Positions 9,576-19,078 of a DNA stretch of 64,000 nucleotides are shown piece by piece (within the stretch, counting starts at the first letter, position 1; every line of letters begins with the position of its first letter). Origin of the DNA: a virus. The notes beneath the pieces are model-generated. The model was given only the letters and a program-made list of their open reading frames with translations. It did not search any database and was not told the origin of the DNA. The stretch lies in IMG/VR virus record IMGVR_UViG_3300017971_002536, positions 1-64,000 of that record. One strand, 5' to 3'. The position numbers were made by a program, and so were the translations under genes.

Positions 9576-10357
9576 TTATAATCCCTCACAAATTTATCTA
9601 AATCATTAAAAACATCGTCTTTATTTTCCATATAAAAATCCGACCACGATCCCCAGAAATCAGCATATTTTGAACGAATATCATATTTTCTTGACGGCAA
9701 TAAATCATTCTTTGGTAAATCAACATCGAAAATTTCTTTAGCAATCTCACCCACTTTTATTGGCTCAGACACCAAATTAACTATATCTAATTCATGTTCT
9801 AAACAAGTTAATATATCATCCCAAAGATATTTTAAATTATATATAGGTAATTCGTTGTCAGGATTAATATCCTCTACTCTTTCATTATGGATTAAATCAT
9901 ATATGAAATTCTTTTTAAGTCCTTCGCCAAACAAAATTGGTAATCTAAGTATCAATGGATTACTATATTGAATAGAAATAAGATTCTCCAAAAATAAACG
10001 ATTTTTACCATAATCATCAAGTATACTTGGATGTATGTTTGAATCTTCATCTATTCTAACTTTGTTTGAATAAACTTCTACCGTAGAAACTAACACAACC
10101 TTTTTAACACCTTGAACTAAATTCAAGTGTGATAACAACGCACCAATCCCAACTCTATCTTCACCAGGAAATTTATTGGCGACAATCCTACTTCCACCGG
10201 GAGCAGCAATGATAACTAACTCGTATTCCTTTCCATATATTTCATGTATGTTCGATGTGTTGTATAAATGGATAGCATCATTTTGCTGAAGAAATATGTT
10301 GTGTCCTACAAATCCTGTGTGACCTATAAGAGCTGTTTTATGACCTATTATTTTCAT
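9572..10357 (-). CDS. NAD-dependent epimerase/reductase-like protein
   Basis: 261 residues with a GHTGFVGHN Rossmann motif and a VLVSTVEVYS strand as in extended SDR enzymes. The usual YxxxK is present only as DYGKNR, with arginine replacing the lysine, so catalysis may be altered. The C-terminal half is compact. It sits between Gmd and an aminotransferase with ATGA overlaps on both sides, which argues for a role on GDP-linked keto sugars. Confidence 0.65.
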   Translation of the reverse strand: MKIIGHKTALIGHTGFVGHNIFLQQNDAIHLYNTSNIHEIYGKEYELVIIAAPGGSRIVANKFPGEDRVGIGALLSHLNLVQGVKKVVLVSTVEVYSNKVRIDEDSNIHPSILDDYGKNRLFLENLISIQYSNPLILRLPILFGEGLKKNFIYDLIHNERVEDINPDNELPIYNLKYLWDDILTCLEHELDIVNLVSEPIKVGEIAKEIFDVDLPKNDLLPSRKYDIRSKYADFWGSWSDFYMENKDDVFNDLDKFVRDYK

Positions 10358-11490
10358 AATCTATCATACTCCTTTACTTTGTCTATAACTCTATTCATTT
10401 CACTATCAGTCAAATCATGATGTATTGGTAAAAGAATAACATCTTTATCAACTAATTCTAAATTAGGTAAATCATTTCGTTTTTCGCCAAAGATAGAATA
10501 CTTGTCATTACGTCTATTGTTTACAACGACTTGAATACCATTATCCCACATAAACTGGGCGAACTTCCTTCGTTTCTCAACGTGTATAGGAAATATTTGA
10601 TAGTTTGGCTCTCGATCCTTGTAATATGTCAATAACCTAATCTTCGATAATCCACCTAATTCTTTCCTATATTGTTCTCCAATATATGATCTCCAACCAA
10701 AAGGTTTATCAAAATTGTTGATAGCAGCTATTCCCAGGGACGCTATAATATCATTCATATTATATTTGAATCCTAACTCAGTAATATCATCAGGTAATGG
10801 ATCATAAAATAAATTTGATTGTTTATTATCTCTATCTATTCCATACCACGCTCGTTTTTTCAATTCACTATAATATTCTTCATTGTTCGTACAAATAAGT
10901 CCACCATCACCGGCCGTTACAATCTTTACAGCTTGTAATGAAAATGTAACCAATTCACCGGTCTGACCAATATATTTTCCTCTATACTTTGATCCAATAG
11001 CATGAGCAGAATCTTCAATCAATGGTAGATTATGTAAATCAGCCAATTCTCGTATTTCTTCTAAATCCACAGGATTTCCGGCATAATGGACAACAACAAT
11101 AGCTTTTGTTTTCTTTGTTATTTTCTTTTCAATCGTTTCGGCAGTAACATTCAAATCACCATATCGAACATCAGCAAATACAGGAGTAGCACCTTGTTCC
11201 AATATAGAAGTATTTGTTGCTATGAAAGTATATGGAGTTGAAACGACTTCATCACCAGGTCCTATTCCCAACATTGAATATGTCGCCCGTAAAGCAGCAG
11301 TTCCATTGTTCACTGCTACACAATGCTTCGCTCCAAATCGGTTACAAAATGTCTCCCTCAATAACTTCTCATTCTTTCCGGTATTCAACCAACCGGTCTT
11401 TAAAACTTCAGTAACTCTCTCTATCGCTTCGTCAGGTACGTAAACTCCCCACGTCCTTACATCACCTGGCATTTCATAATCTTTCGCCAT
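10354..11490 (-). CDS. DegT/DnrJ/EryC1 sugar aminotransferase (perosamine synthase-like)
   Basis: 378 residues, full length for the family. VNNGTAALRATY binds the PLP phosphate, EDSAHAIGS holds the cofactor Asp, and SLQAVKIVTAGDGG carries the Schiff-base lysine. The family transaminates 4- (or 3-) keto sugar nucleotides. Being two genes from Gmd, GDP-4-keto-6-deoxymannose would be a natural substrate, giving GDP-perosamine; this is inference from context. ArnB-like activity on another keto sugar is an alternative. Confidence 0.88.
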   Translation of the reverse strand: MAKDYEMPGDVRTWGVYVPDEAIERVTEVLKTGWLNTGKNEKLLRETFCNRFGAKHCVAVNNGTAALRATYSMLGIGPGDEVVSTPYTFIATNTSILEQGATPVFADVRYGDLNVTAETIEKKITKKTKAIVVVHYAGNPVDLEEIRELADLHNLPLIEDSAHAIGSKYRGKYIGQTGELVTFSLQAVKIVTAGDGGLICTNNEEYYSELKKRAWYGIDRDNKQSNLFYDPLPDDITELGFKYNMNDIIASLGIAAINNFDKPFGWRSYIGEQYRKELGGLSKIRLLTYYKDREPNYQIFPIHVEKRRKFAQFMWDNGIQVVVNNRRNDKYSIFGEKRNDLPNLELVDKDVILLPIHHDLTDSEMNRVIDKVKEYDRL

Positions 11491-11500
11491 TTCGCCTCCT

Positions 11501-12430
11501 TTAATACGGGTAAACTGATTCGTAAAATTTTATAGTTTCTTTTACACCACTATAAAAATCTGTGAATTCAAAATCAGGAAAATTCAAACTAAAATTTTTA
11601 TTATCCATAACCTTTTCCATAGCTCCATCTTGTTTTGATAAATCATGCGTCAACAATCCCTTATACTCAACAATAGGTGTAATAATATCTAACAATGTAT
11701 TTACACTGAAACCACGTTTCTGACCTATATTAACATTATATTTTATCTCTTTATTATTCAAAATGGTTAGTAAAATAACCCTACCAAAATCCCGAGCATA
11801 TAACCATTCACGAACCGGTTTACCTGTTCCCCAAACAACCAACTCCCCTTGTTTCTCATGTTTCGCTTTTACCACCTTTGATACAAGAGCGTTCAACGCA
11901 TGGGCTTTGTTTGGATCGGTTGAATCATACGGCCCATACATATTTGGAACATAAAAATTGATTGACTTTATACCATGTTCCATTTCATAACATTTCGCCA
12001 CTACCGTCAACAATCGTCGTGTCGTTCCATATGATACCACAGAATCATGTAACTCACCTTCCCAAAAATCACTCTCTCGATATAAACTTAAATGACCAGG
12101 AAATCCACAATTCGCTATTGGATTTATTACAACTGCTTTGGATTGTAACCTCGCTAACAAATAATACATATTTAATATCATCTTAGAATTTGTATCAATG
12201 ACCTCCGCAGCTTTATCGGTTACATAATTTAAACTTCCCACATTAGCAGCACAATTTACGATATAATCTGCGTCTCTTAACACTCTATCTTGGAAATCAT
12301 TTGTTCCTAAAAATCGTAAATCAAAACCATTAGACCTTGAAAGTGAACAAACATTTATTTCATTTTCTTGTAAAACATTAAATACATTTTGTCCTACAAA
12401 ACCATGTCCACCTAATATAACTACTTTCAT
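11501..12430 (-). CDS. GDP-fucose synthase-like epimerase/reductase
   Basis: 309 residues. LGGHGFVGQNV opens the protein; NMYGPYDSTDP, AHALNALVSKV and VVWGTGKPVREWLY match GDP-L-fucose synthase (WcaG/Fcl), as does QDGAMEKVMDN near the C-terminus. The catalytic YxxxK appears as SYGTTRR, so arginine replaces the usual lysine. With Gmd nearby it could complete GDP-L-fucose or a related 6-deoxyhexose. It overlaps the upstream gene by ATGA. Confidence 0.78.
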   Translation of the reverse strand: MKVVILGGHGFVGQNVFNVLQENEINVCSLSRSNGFDLRFLGTNDFQDRVLRDADYIVNCAANVGSLNYVTDKAAEVIDTNSKMILNMYYLLARLQSKAVVINPIANCGFPGHLSLYRESDFWEGELHDSVVSYGTTRRLLTVVAKCYEMEHGIKSINFYVPNMYGPYDSTDPNKAHALNALVSKVVKAKHEKQGELVVWGTGKPVREWLYARDFGRVILLTILNNKEIKYNVNIGQKRGFSVNTLLDIITPIVEYKGLLTHDLSKQDGAMEKVMDNKNFSLNFPDFEFTDFYSGVKETIKFYESVYPY

Positions 12431-13128
12431 ATTAAACCCTCTCTTTTCATATCCTCTATTATATTCTCGTCTAAAGAACGCGGATCGTTGATAAACTTGA
12501 ATCCTAAACTACCATCTAAATTTCCACGTCTTACACCTTGACAATGATGTAAACAATAATCTCCCACCGTTCCCAATATTTTGTAACCATCATTTTTAGC
12601 TTTATCTCCAGCGACAATCTCAAAATCATGTGGATCAAGTCCAGGTTCCAAATACCTCAACATATATTTTCGATTCCATATTCCCCATAATAAAGACAAT
12701 CTATATAATTGATCTTGTCGCCGTTCAATAATATCATACGTTCCACAATTCTCAATTATATCATATGTTTTGTTTGGCATATCATTTGTTAAACCTATTC
12801 TTCCTACATTATCATCTAATAAAGATACAAGTTTACTAAAAATTTCGAAGTTAACCGGCCACGTCAAAAAATGATCTTCAACGGTGTGAATAAAAAATTC
12901 ATCGTCAATCGACTCAAAAAACTTTCTCAAGTCCGTTGACCACATTTTTATTCCACCTTCTTGTTTTCCAAGTGAAATAAAGTTAAAATTATCAGGCAAA
13001 TCAAATGTTGGTTCATCATAACCCAAAATTGTTACTTGTTTTCCAGGACTCCAAAACTTATTAAACAAGTAATAAAAAGGTTTCATTAAATGTAAATATT
13101 GATTTGCTGTAGAAACATAAATTTTCAT
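12427..13128 (-). CDS. uncharacterised protein, glycosyltransferase-like context
   Basis: About 233 residues starting MKIYVSTANQYL. I do not recognise a named family. The layout (N-terminal nucleotide-binding-like strand, acidic FIHTVEDHFL segment, conserved-looking LLWGIWNRKYML) resembles small phage glycosyltransferase-like proteins. The start is set at 13128 rather than the upstream ATG at 13146 because 13128 overlaps the preceding stop as ATGA, the pattern of its neighbours. It lies between a fucose synthase-like gene and a methyltransferase. Confidence 0.6.
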   Translation of the reverse strand: MKIYVSTANQYLHLMKPFYYLFNKFWSPGKQVTILGYDEPTFDLPDNFNFISLGKQEGGIKMWSTDLRKFFESIDDEFFIHTVEDHFLTWPVNFEIFSKLVSLLDDNVGRIGLTNDMPNKTYDIIENCGTYDIIERRQDQLYRLSLLWGIWNRKYMLRYLEPGLDPHDFEIVAGDKAKNDGYKILGTVGDYCLHHCQGVRRGNLDGSLGFKFINDPRSLDENIIEDMKREGLI

Positions 13129-13901
13129 AACCTTTCTCCTATCCAAATTCCGGACCCCGTTTTTCTAAGTTCTGGTTCTTCTAATATTGTTATTTCAAAA
13201 CGTGATTTTAATTTTTTATAAAAAAACTCTCGTCTTTCTATATCAGTTTCAGGTATATTTGTCAATAAATAAAATCCTCCGGCACCTTTTATAATATTGT
13301 CAAAATAAAAATTAAATCCACTATGATCAAATTCAGTTAAAGAAAAATTACTAATAACTAAATCACTCTTTTTAGGTGTGACATTATTCGTATCTTCATG
13401 AATAACATTTTCAACATTTAATAATGAAAGATATTTTTTTGATAATTCTATTGATCCCGGAACATCTATTAAAGTATATGATTTGAATTTGTGTCGCCTT
13501 GATATTATGAAACATTGACCACCATAAGCCGAACCTATTTCTATAATATTTTTATTGTCAAATGACCCAAAATGTTTTTCTATTTCTCCCAATATAACCA
13601 TATATCTTAATGTGTTTGGTGAAAACTTTCCTATCTTTGTTTCAAAAGTTATTGGTGTACCATATTTGTCATTTTCTTGAAATTTTTTAACATCTTTTAA
13701 TAATTGTTCATGTTTTTCTTTTATTTCCTTAATTAAAATATTACACGCATCTTCGCCCATCGTATCACAACCAACAACCGATCTATATATTTCATTTTGT
13801 TTGAATGTTAAAAATAAATCTTTATTATTGACTATATTTTTTAATGTTTCTTGATATAATGGTTCATTAAATTTAGGCACCCAATTACCTTGATATTTCA
13901 T
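13125..13901 (-). CDS. putative sugar O-methyltransferase
   Basis: About 258 residues. IIEIGSAYGGQ is a SAM-binding motif I and DLVISNFSLTEF fits the post-motif region of putative sugar O-methyltransferases. The start at 13901 is chosen because AGGAGAG stands six bases upstream; the alternative ATG at 13919 lies upstream of that site. It probably methylates a hydroxyl of a glycan under assembly. Confidence 0.7.
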   Translation of the reverse strand: MKYQGNWVPKFNEPLYQETLKNIVNNKDLFLTFKQNEIYRSVVGCDTMGEDACNILIKEIKEKHEQLLKDVKKFQENDKYGTPITFETKIGKFSPNTLRYMVILGEIEKHFGSFDNKNIIEIGSAYGGQCFIISRRHKFKSYTLIDVPGSIELSKKYLSLLNVENVIHEDTNNVTPKKSDLVISNFSLTEFDHSGFNFYFDNIIKGAGGFYLLTNIPETDIERREFFYKKLKSRFEITILEEPELRKTGSGIWIGERL

Positions 13902-14850
13902 ATTCGTCTCTCCTAACAATATTGAATAAATACTTCATTCTGTTTGTCGATGTATGATATTTTAAACCATGTTCATAACCATTTTCACCAACTTGAATCG
14001 CATGATCTCTATGTGATATATAAAATCTTGCTTTTGCTTTAAATTGTTCTATTGTCCTAAAATTTACTATATTTGTTCCCTCTCTAAAATCATATGGAAT
14101 AATTATATTGTATTCTTCAGAGAATAAACAAGATTTACTCGCAAGAATTTCCCAACGACGAGCATTACAATCTCCACCACCAAGAGCATCAACAGAAATT
14201 AATGATCTTGTCATATACTCAAGATATGTGTCTCTCGCAAAAGCTTTTCCTACAACAACTTTATATCCCTCTTGTTCTCCCAATTCAATACACGCTTGTT
14301 CAACTTCAGCTCTCAATCCAGTATCTACTTGACCAAACGCACAAAATAAATCGATGTCTCTTTCATTGTCTTTATTTGTATAATAATTGTTAAGTATAGC
14401 AAAAGGGAAAGGTATACAACCAAATTCATCTATATCTTGTTGATAACACTCCCTCTTGAAATACCACTTAGCCTTTGTTAACATTTCTTCGTTGATCCAA
14501 GGCTCGCCCCGACGACGGGAATAATCATATTTCGCTTCTAAAGCTTGACCGGGTTTTGGATTCGGTTGTCCGGTATATGTCCACTCACTACCATCTATAT
14601 AAATCGTTTTTTTAGGTTGATTTATTTCATCTAATAAATGAAATCGACCCATATGTTTGCCCCAAATAGCAAAAATATAATCAGCCGTTTTAGCATGTTC
14701 AATAACCTCCGGTTCAGAATAAATAGAAACATTTACTCTATCCATTGGATCACTCGCAATTATTTCCACTCCAAGATTTTGTAAACCCTCTATTACTGCA
14801 TGAGCGGTATAATCATATTTACGATTCGGTGTTATTGCTATTACTTTCAT
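13885..14850 (-). CDS. GT-B glycosyltransferase-like protein
   Basis: 321 residues. An N-terminal MKVIAITPNRKYDY strand, a helical linker and a C-terminal half with SVDALGGGDCNARRWEILASK (the donor-binding region of group 1 transferases) suggest a GT-B fold. Donor and acceptor are unknown. It overlaps the methyltransferase genes on both sides (32 bases upstream, 17 downstream), so it is co-translated with them. Confidence 0.6.
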   Translation of the reverse strand: MKVIAITPNRKYDYTAHAVIEGLQNLGVEIIASDPMDRVNVSIYSEPEVIEHAKTADYIFAIWGKHMGRFHLLDEINQPKKTIYIDGSEWTYTGQPNPKPGQALEAKYDYSRRRGEPWINEEMLTKAKWYFKRECYQQDIDEFGCIPFPFAILNNYYTNKDNERDIDLFCAFGQVDTGLRAEVEQACIELGEQEGYKVVVGKAFARDTYLEYMTRSLISVDALGGGDCNARRWEILASKSCLFSEEYNIIIPYDFREGTNIVNFRTIEQFKAKARFYISHRDHAIQVGENGYEHGLKYHTSTNRMKYLFNIVRRDEYEISR

Positions 14851-15550
14851 CTTTTATTGTCCTTACTAAAATTTGTGACGCACTCAATCCCGTCTCACCG
14901 TCTAAATATTCTTTCCCTTGTTCCTTTAGAACATCCGTACAATTCATTATTGGTTTTCCCAACTTATTTTTTACAAAAAATTCTTTTACCGCTCGTGGCT
15001 CACCTTGTTTATCAGGTTCACCTTCATAAGTTTCTGGTGTATGATTACATGGAGCACCATTACTTTCATACATAGGCCAATCATGTACCCAAATTGGAAC
15101 ATTATTTTTTAACTTTGGTAATACATTTTCACTATACCATTGACCAAAACTATAAGTGTGTTCAGAATCAATAAACATAAAATCACAATTTTCTATATAA
15201 TGATCCTTTAATTGTTCTTCCGCACTACCTTCAATTAAAGTTCTCGTAACTTTTCCGGTTTCTACATCAAATCTTTTACTACCAGCATGTAAATCAAAAC
15301 TATATATCTCACATTTGTTTCGATTTTTATTACATGCCTTTAATATTATATTTGTTGTAAATCCTTTGTCAGGTGACATTTCAACAATAAATTTTGGTTT
15401 TACTAATCGTATCATTGAATACAATACTTCGCTTTCAAATACATTAAACGCATTACCAACCAACTCAATTTCTTCCTCTAACTTTTCCCTATCAAATTCC
15501 TTACTAAATTTTTCCCACGCTTCCAATATCGTTTCTTTTTCTATTATCAT
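14819..15550 (-). CDS. class I SAM-dependent methyltransferase
   Basis: 243 residues. FIVEMSPDKGFTTNI replaces the classic glycine-rich motif I, and DFMFIDSEHTYSFG matches the Asp-containing strand of Methyltransf_24/CmcI-like enzymes. The likely target is a sugar or small molecule rather than DNA, as no DNA-recognition region is visible. It overlaps both neighbours in the glycan operon. Confidence 0.68.
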   Translation of the reverse strand: MIIEKETILEAWEKFSKEFDREKLEEEIELVGNAFNVFESEVLYSMIRLVKPKFIVEMSPDKGFTTNIILKACNKNRNKCEIYSFDLHAGSKRFDVETGKVTRTLIEGSAEEQLKDHYIENCDFMFIDSEHTYSFGQWYSENVLPKLKNNVPIWVHDWPMYESNGAPCNHTPETYEGEPDKQGEPRAVKEFFVKNKLGKPIMNCTDVLKEQGKEYLDGETGLSASQILVRTIKDESNSNNTES

Positions 15551-16500
15551 TTTACTACCTCATAAAATAGTTTCCGTACCGCATCATATGAATATATTTC
15601 ATTTAAATTTTCCCACGCATTTTGCATCATTTGTATTCTATAATCATACTCATGTAAACATAATACAAATTCCTTCTCTAATATTGTCCAATCGTTTGTT
15701 GCTGTGTCCGACCACAAAAATTCGTGTGAATCATTCACACCACCAATATGTATTACACCTAACGCAGCACACTGCATTGCTTGTTGACCCGGATATTGTG
15801 GAGTTGGATCAAGATTAAAATGAAATGTACAAGGCGTCCATAATTTTAAAAAATCTTCCCATTGTTTCTTACTATCTTGTGTATGTGTCCTAACATATGG
15901 AACATTAAACTTCTTACTAATATACTCTGTAAATTTTTGTGTTTCGCCATGACGTGTGGCGTTGTGAACAGGAAAATACGAAAATATCTTTTCCTCTCGT
16001 TCCTCTTGATAAAAATTGTTGTATAAATAATTCGTGTCTACCGGTTGTGGTAAAAAATGAATAGGTTTCTTGACGTGCTCATTGATCCCAGGAAATAAGT
16101 TTGAATCACTTACCGGAACAATCACCGAATCACATTGATTATATACTTCAATTCTTTGTTGGTAAGTATGTGACCAATTCCACGTCTCTTTGAGAGCAGC
16201 ATATAACTTAGCATTTGGATATTTCTTTCTCAAATCACTAATCTTATATTTGAGAAAATCTCTCTCAATTATAATAAAAATAACATCCAAATCTAAATCA
16301 GGTAATTCTTCCCACTCACTCCAATTTATAAAACATCCATCAAATACAAATGGATAGCCCCAAAATCCAATGAACGACTCATTTTTCACTGAATGGTGAA
16401 ATGAATAAGGTACATCAGGATCTTTCATCCGGTACGCTTTGTTATCTCTTACTACATACGACTCTACTTTACATGAATCTACTATTAAGGCAAATTTCAT
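15547..16500 (-). CDS. GT-B glycosyltransferase-like protein
   Basis: 317 residues. The C-terminal half has HFNLDPTPQYPGQQAMQCAALG, resembling the acceptor-to-donor domain segment where GT-B enzymes bind the NDP-sugar, followed by a helix-rich tail. I infer a glycosyltransferase but cannot name the family with confidence. It overlaps the 3-dehydrase gene by ATGA. Confidence 0.55.
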   Translation of the reverse strand: MKFALIVDSCKVESYVVRDNKAYRMKDPDVPYSFHHSVKNESFIGFWGYPFVFDGCFINWSEWEELPDLDLDVIFIIIERDFLKYKISDLRKKYPNAKLYAALKETWNWSHTYQQRIEVYNQCDSVIVPVSDSNLFPGINEHVKKPIHFLPQPVDTNYLYNNFYQEEREEKIFSYFPVHNATRHGETQKFTEYISKKFNVPYVRTHTQDSKKQWEDFLKLWTPCTFHFNLDPTPQYPGQQAMQCAALGVIHIGGVNDSHEFLWSDTATNDWTILEKEFVLCLHEYDYRIQMMQNAWENLNEIYSYDAVRKLFYEVVK

Positions 16501-17795
16501 TGTTTAAATTCCTCTATAACTTTATTTATATAATTTATGACTTCATTTGTATAATGTGGCGAACATCCTACAAAAAATACCCTCTTTAATACTTCATTCG
16601 CCATAGGGTAATCTTCCCAATTATCTAAATCTTTGTACGCGGGATGAATTAAAATATTTCCTGCAAAATAATTCCTTGTTTGAATTCCATTTGTTTCAAG
16701 ATGTTTTACAAGTTTATCTTTCAACTCTCTTGTCTCACAAATAATTGGAACACCGAACCATGATACGTCAGCTGCGGGATCAACATATACTTTCTTTATC
16801 CCTTTGATCTTTGAAAATATTCTCTCTATTCTCTCTTTATGATCTTGACGTAATGTATGAATCTTATCAAACTTCTCAAGTTGAACAACTCCCATAGCAC
16901 CTTGAATATCTAATGGTTTCAAATTATATCCAAGATTTGTAAATACATATTTGTGATCAACTACACCGTCATACATTGGTTCTAACCACTTACAAAATCT
17001 ATTCTTACACGTTCCATTTGGTAAAAGATTCGCCATACCAACACAATAACAATCTCTACCCCACCAGGAAATACTACGAGCAATGTCTATGACTTCTTTT
17101 ATTTTTGAAGATACCATTCCACCCTCACCCGTTGTTATATGATGTGCGGGATAAAATGAACATGAAGATGCTACACAATGATCAGTCAAGTAATCATCTA
17201 ACCACTTTGACCCTAAACTATCGCAGTTATCAAGTATCAACTCTATATCATAATCCATTTTTATATCTTCAAGAACATCCATGTCGGGCGGATTAGCAAG
17301 AACAGGTGAAATGATAATAGCTTTCGTCTTACTTGTAATTTTTTCCTTTATCAAATCTACATCAAAATTTAAAGTGTCCATTTCAATATCAACAAATACG
17401 GGCTTCAATCCATTCATGATTATTGGCGATAATGTTGTAGGAAATCCTACTACCGATAAAATAATCTCGTCACCATCTTTCCAACCAAAATACTTTTTAA
17501 GAGCAGCAATCATAACTAAATTCGCTGAACTACCGGAATTAACCATCACTGAATGTCCAACACCAAACTTCTTTGAAAATTCATTCTCAAACTTATATAC
17601 GTTTTCGCCACTTGAAAACCACTTCCCAAATATTAAAGTTTCCATTATAGCGGATAACTCCTTTTCATCAAAAAATGGACCTGAATAAAATACCTTACCA
17701 TCAAACTTCTTATTATTATGAGCAAACTTTGGTACAATTCCAAATTCGTCAGTCAATTTATTTATAAATTCATCTATCTTTTGTTTCTTATCCAT
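16497..17795 (-). CDS. rfbH: RfbH/DdhC-type hexose-3-dehydrase (PMP and 2Fe-2S dependent)
   Basis: 432 residues, close to RfbH/E1 (about 437). It is a DegT-fold enzyme but the PLP lysine is replaced by histidine (HHITTGEGG, His219), the hallmark of E1 and ColD dehydrases. Cys191 is followed after exactly 57 residues by CYC (Cys249, Cys251) and further cysteines at about 263 and 268, close to E1's C-X57-C-X-C-X7-C iron-sulfur motif. E1 removes the 3-hydroxyl of CDP-4-keto-6-deoxyglucose, leading to 3,6-dideoxyhexoses. No CDP-glucose synthase or dehydratase is seen here, so the substrate could instead come from Gmd (GDP-colitose style) or from the host. Confidence 0.85.
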   Translation of the reverse strand: MDKKQKIDEFINKLTDEFGIVPKFAHNNKKFDGKVFYSGPFFDEKELSAIMETLIFGKWFSSGENVYKFENEFSKKFGVGHSVMVNSGSSANLVMIAALKKYFGWKDGDEIILSVVGFPTTLSPIIMNGLKPVFVDIEMDTLNFDVDLIKEKITSKTKAIIISPVLANPPDMDVLEDIKMDYDIELILDNCDSLGSKWLDDYLTDHCVASSCSFYPAHHITTGEGGMVSSKIKEVIDIARSISWWGRDCYCVGMANLLPNGTCKNRFCKWLEPMYDGVVDHKYVFTNLGYNLKPLDIQGAMGVVQLEKFDKIHTLRQDHKERIERIFSKIKGIKKVYVDPAADVSWFGVPIICETRELKDKLVKHLETNGIQTRNYFAGNILIHPAYKDLDNWEDYPMANEVLKRVFFVGCSPHYTNEVINYINKVIEEFKQ

Positions 17796-18843
17796 TATCT
17801 ACTCCCACTCCGTCTAAATCTTTCAATAAATTATATAAATGTAATATCCTATTTTTTACACTATTTCGATATGTATATACTTCTTGCATTTGTCCAGCTA
17901 AATGTTCCATCCAATATCGCCAGTTTGTTAAAACCTCGTCAAGTCTTTCCTCTAAATCACTCCAATCCCATTTGATAGCCATATAAGTTCCCTTGTCAAT
18001 GTAAATGTTTGGTATCGTATCGATATGACTCATATCATTTTTGAATAACACACTACCAAACATCGATGATTCTATGTCCCGGGGCGCCATTTCGCCGTAT
18101 CCCAATGGAGCTATGACAATTTTACTGTTCCTCATTTTTTCGTAATATTCTCCTTGTGGAATTCTTACACCATTTTTGATTCTCGCTACCCTGTGTTTGT
18201 CCTCTAATACTTCTAACTTATCTACCAATCCACGACGAAAATCATCATAATGCTTTGACTGTAACGCTCCATGTTCATATACCTCTTTACCCATCGGAAA
18301 TTGAAACATTGCAGAAATGTCATTGTATTTATCATCCCCACGACCAGGAATATCCCACCTCGGTTGTATCGTCGATAACCAATTAAAACCTGTCAACTTC
18401 ATCTTGTGTTTCATCTTATCTATATCAGGTACAGAATAAGTTCCCTCTCCCCAATACATTCTTCCAAGATTCCATTTTTCTTTATATAAATCAAAATCCT
18501 TGAGATATGAAGTTTTAAGAAATAATTTACATCTTTTATCTTTATAAACATGACGAAATACGTCAATAGTTCCTATCAATGTCGTGGCGTCCTGCCCATC
18601 AACTATAATGTAATCTCCATCTATCTTGTCTAATGTAGTCAAACCATAATGTACAGATTCTCGTAAAGGTAATTTTTTATCCGCAATAGATGCTTGAGCA
18701 ACCATCGTAAAATCATATGAAGTTGTATCATCTAATACTAATTGAATACCTACTTCACGAAGTTGATCCATTATAAATAACCATGGGCGAAATGTTGTTT
18801 CATTTCTATGTATGTCGTATTCGTGTAACTTTATTTTTATCAT
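17788..18843 (-). CDS. glycosyltransferase-like protein (GT-B/exostosin-like)
   Basis: 351 residues. KIVIAPLGYGEMAPRDIESS in the C-terminal third resembles the donor-binding segment of exostosin/GT-B transferases, where a Glu near the helix start contacts the sugar nucleotide. The rest is not recognised. It overlaps the 3-dehydrase gene by eight bases and the small upstream gene by ATGA, so it is part of the same operon. Confidence 0.55.
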   Translation of the reverse strand: MIKIKLHEYDIHRNETTFRPWLFIMDQLREVGIQLVLDDTTSYDFTMVAQASIADKKLPLRESVHYGLTTLDKIDGDYIIVDGQDATTLIGTIDVFRHVYKDKRCKLFLKTSYLKDFDLYKEKWNLGRMYWGEGTYSVPDIDKMKHKMKLTGFNWLSTIQPRWDIPGRGDDKYNDISAMFQFPMGKEVYEHGALQSKHYDDFRRGLVDKLEVLEDKHRVARIKNGVRIPQGEYYEKMRNSKIVIAPLGYGEMAPRDIESSMFGSVLFKNDMSHIDTIPNIYIDKGTYMAIKWDWSDLEERLDEVLTNWRYWMEHLAGQMQEVYTYRNSVKNRILHLYNLLKDLDGVGVDNG

Positions 18844-19067
18844 TTTTTCTCGACTTTTTTTGTTTCTTTTTCTGCAACTACAAAATAAACTTTCGTTATA
18901 TCAAATGATGCTACAACTTCAATATCAGAATATTCATCGGTTTGACCTTGATTTCTAACTACGTTTTTTGAAAAAACGGCAACAACTCCGTCAACATATA
19001 CGGAATCGGCTTCAACATTTACAGCGTATGTTGAATCATATGATACAACAGTATATCCTCTTTTCAT
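18840..19067 (-). CDS. small protein of unknown function
   Basis: 75 residues, beta-rich by composition (alternating Val and polar residues) with a Lys/Glu-rich tail. No family recognised. The ATG is preceded by a GGAGAA ribosome site about seven bases upstream, and its stop overlaps the next gene's start by ATGA, both supporting a real gene. Confidence 0.6.
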   Translation of the reverse strand: MKRGYTVVSYDSTYAVNVEADSVYVDGVVAVFSKNVVRNQGQTDEYSDIEVVASFDITKVYFVVAEKETKKVEKK

Positions 19068-19078
19068 AATCGTTCTCC

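Noticed and set aside
15315-15818. Plus-strand 167-residue frame
   Set aside because: It runs antisense across two well supported leftward genes and has no ribosome site.
17281-17688. Plus-strand 135-residue frame
   Set aside because: It is the reverse shadow of the RfbH-type gene, with no ribosome site and no recognisable domain.
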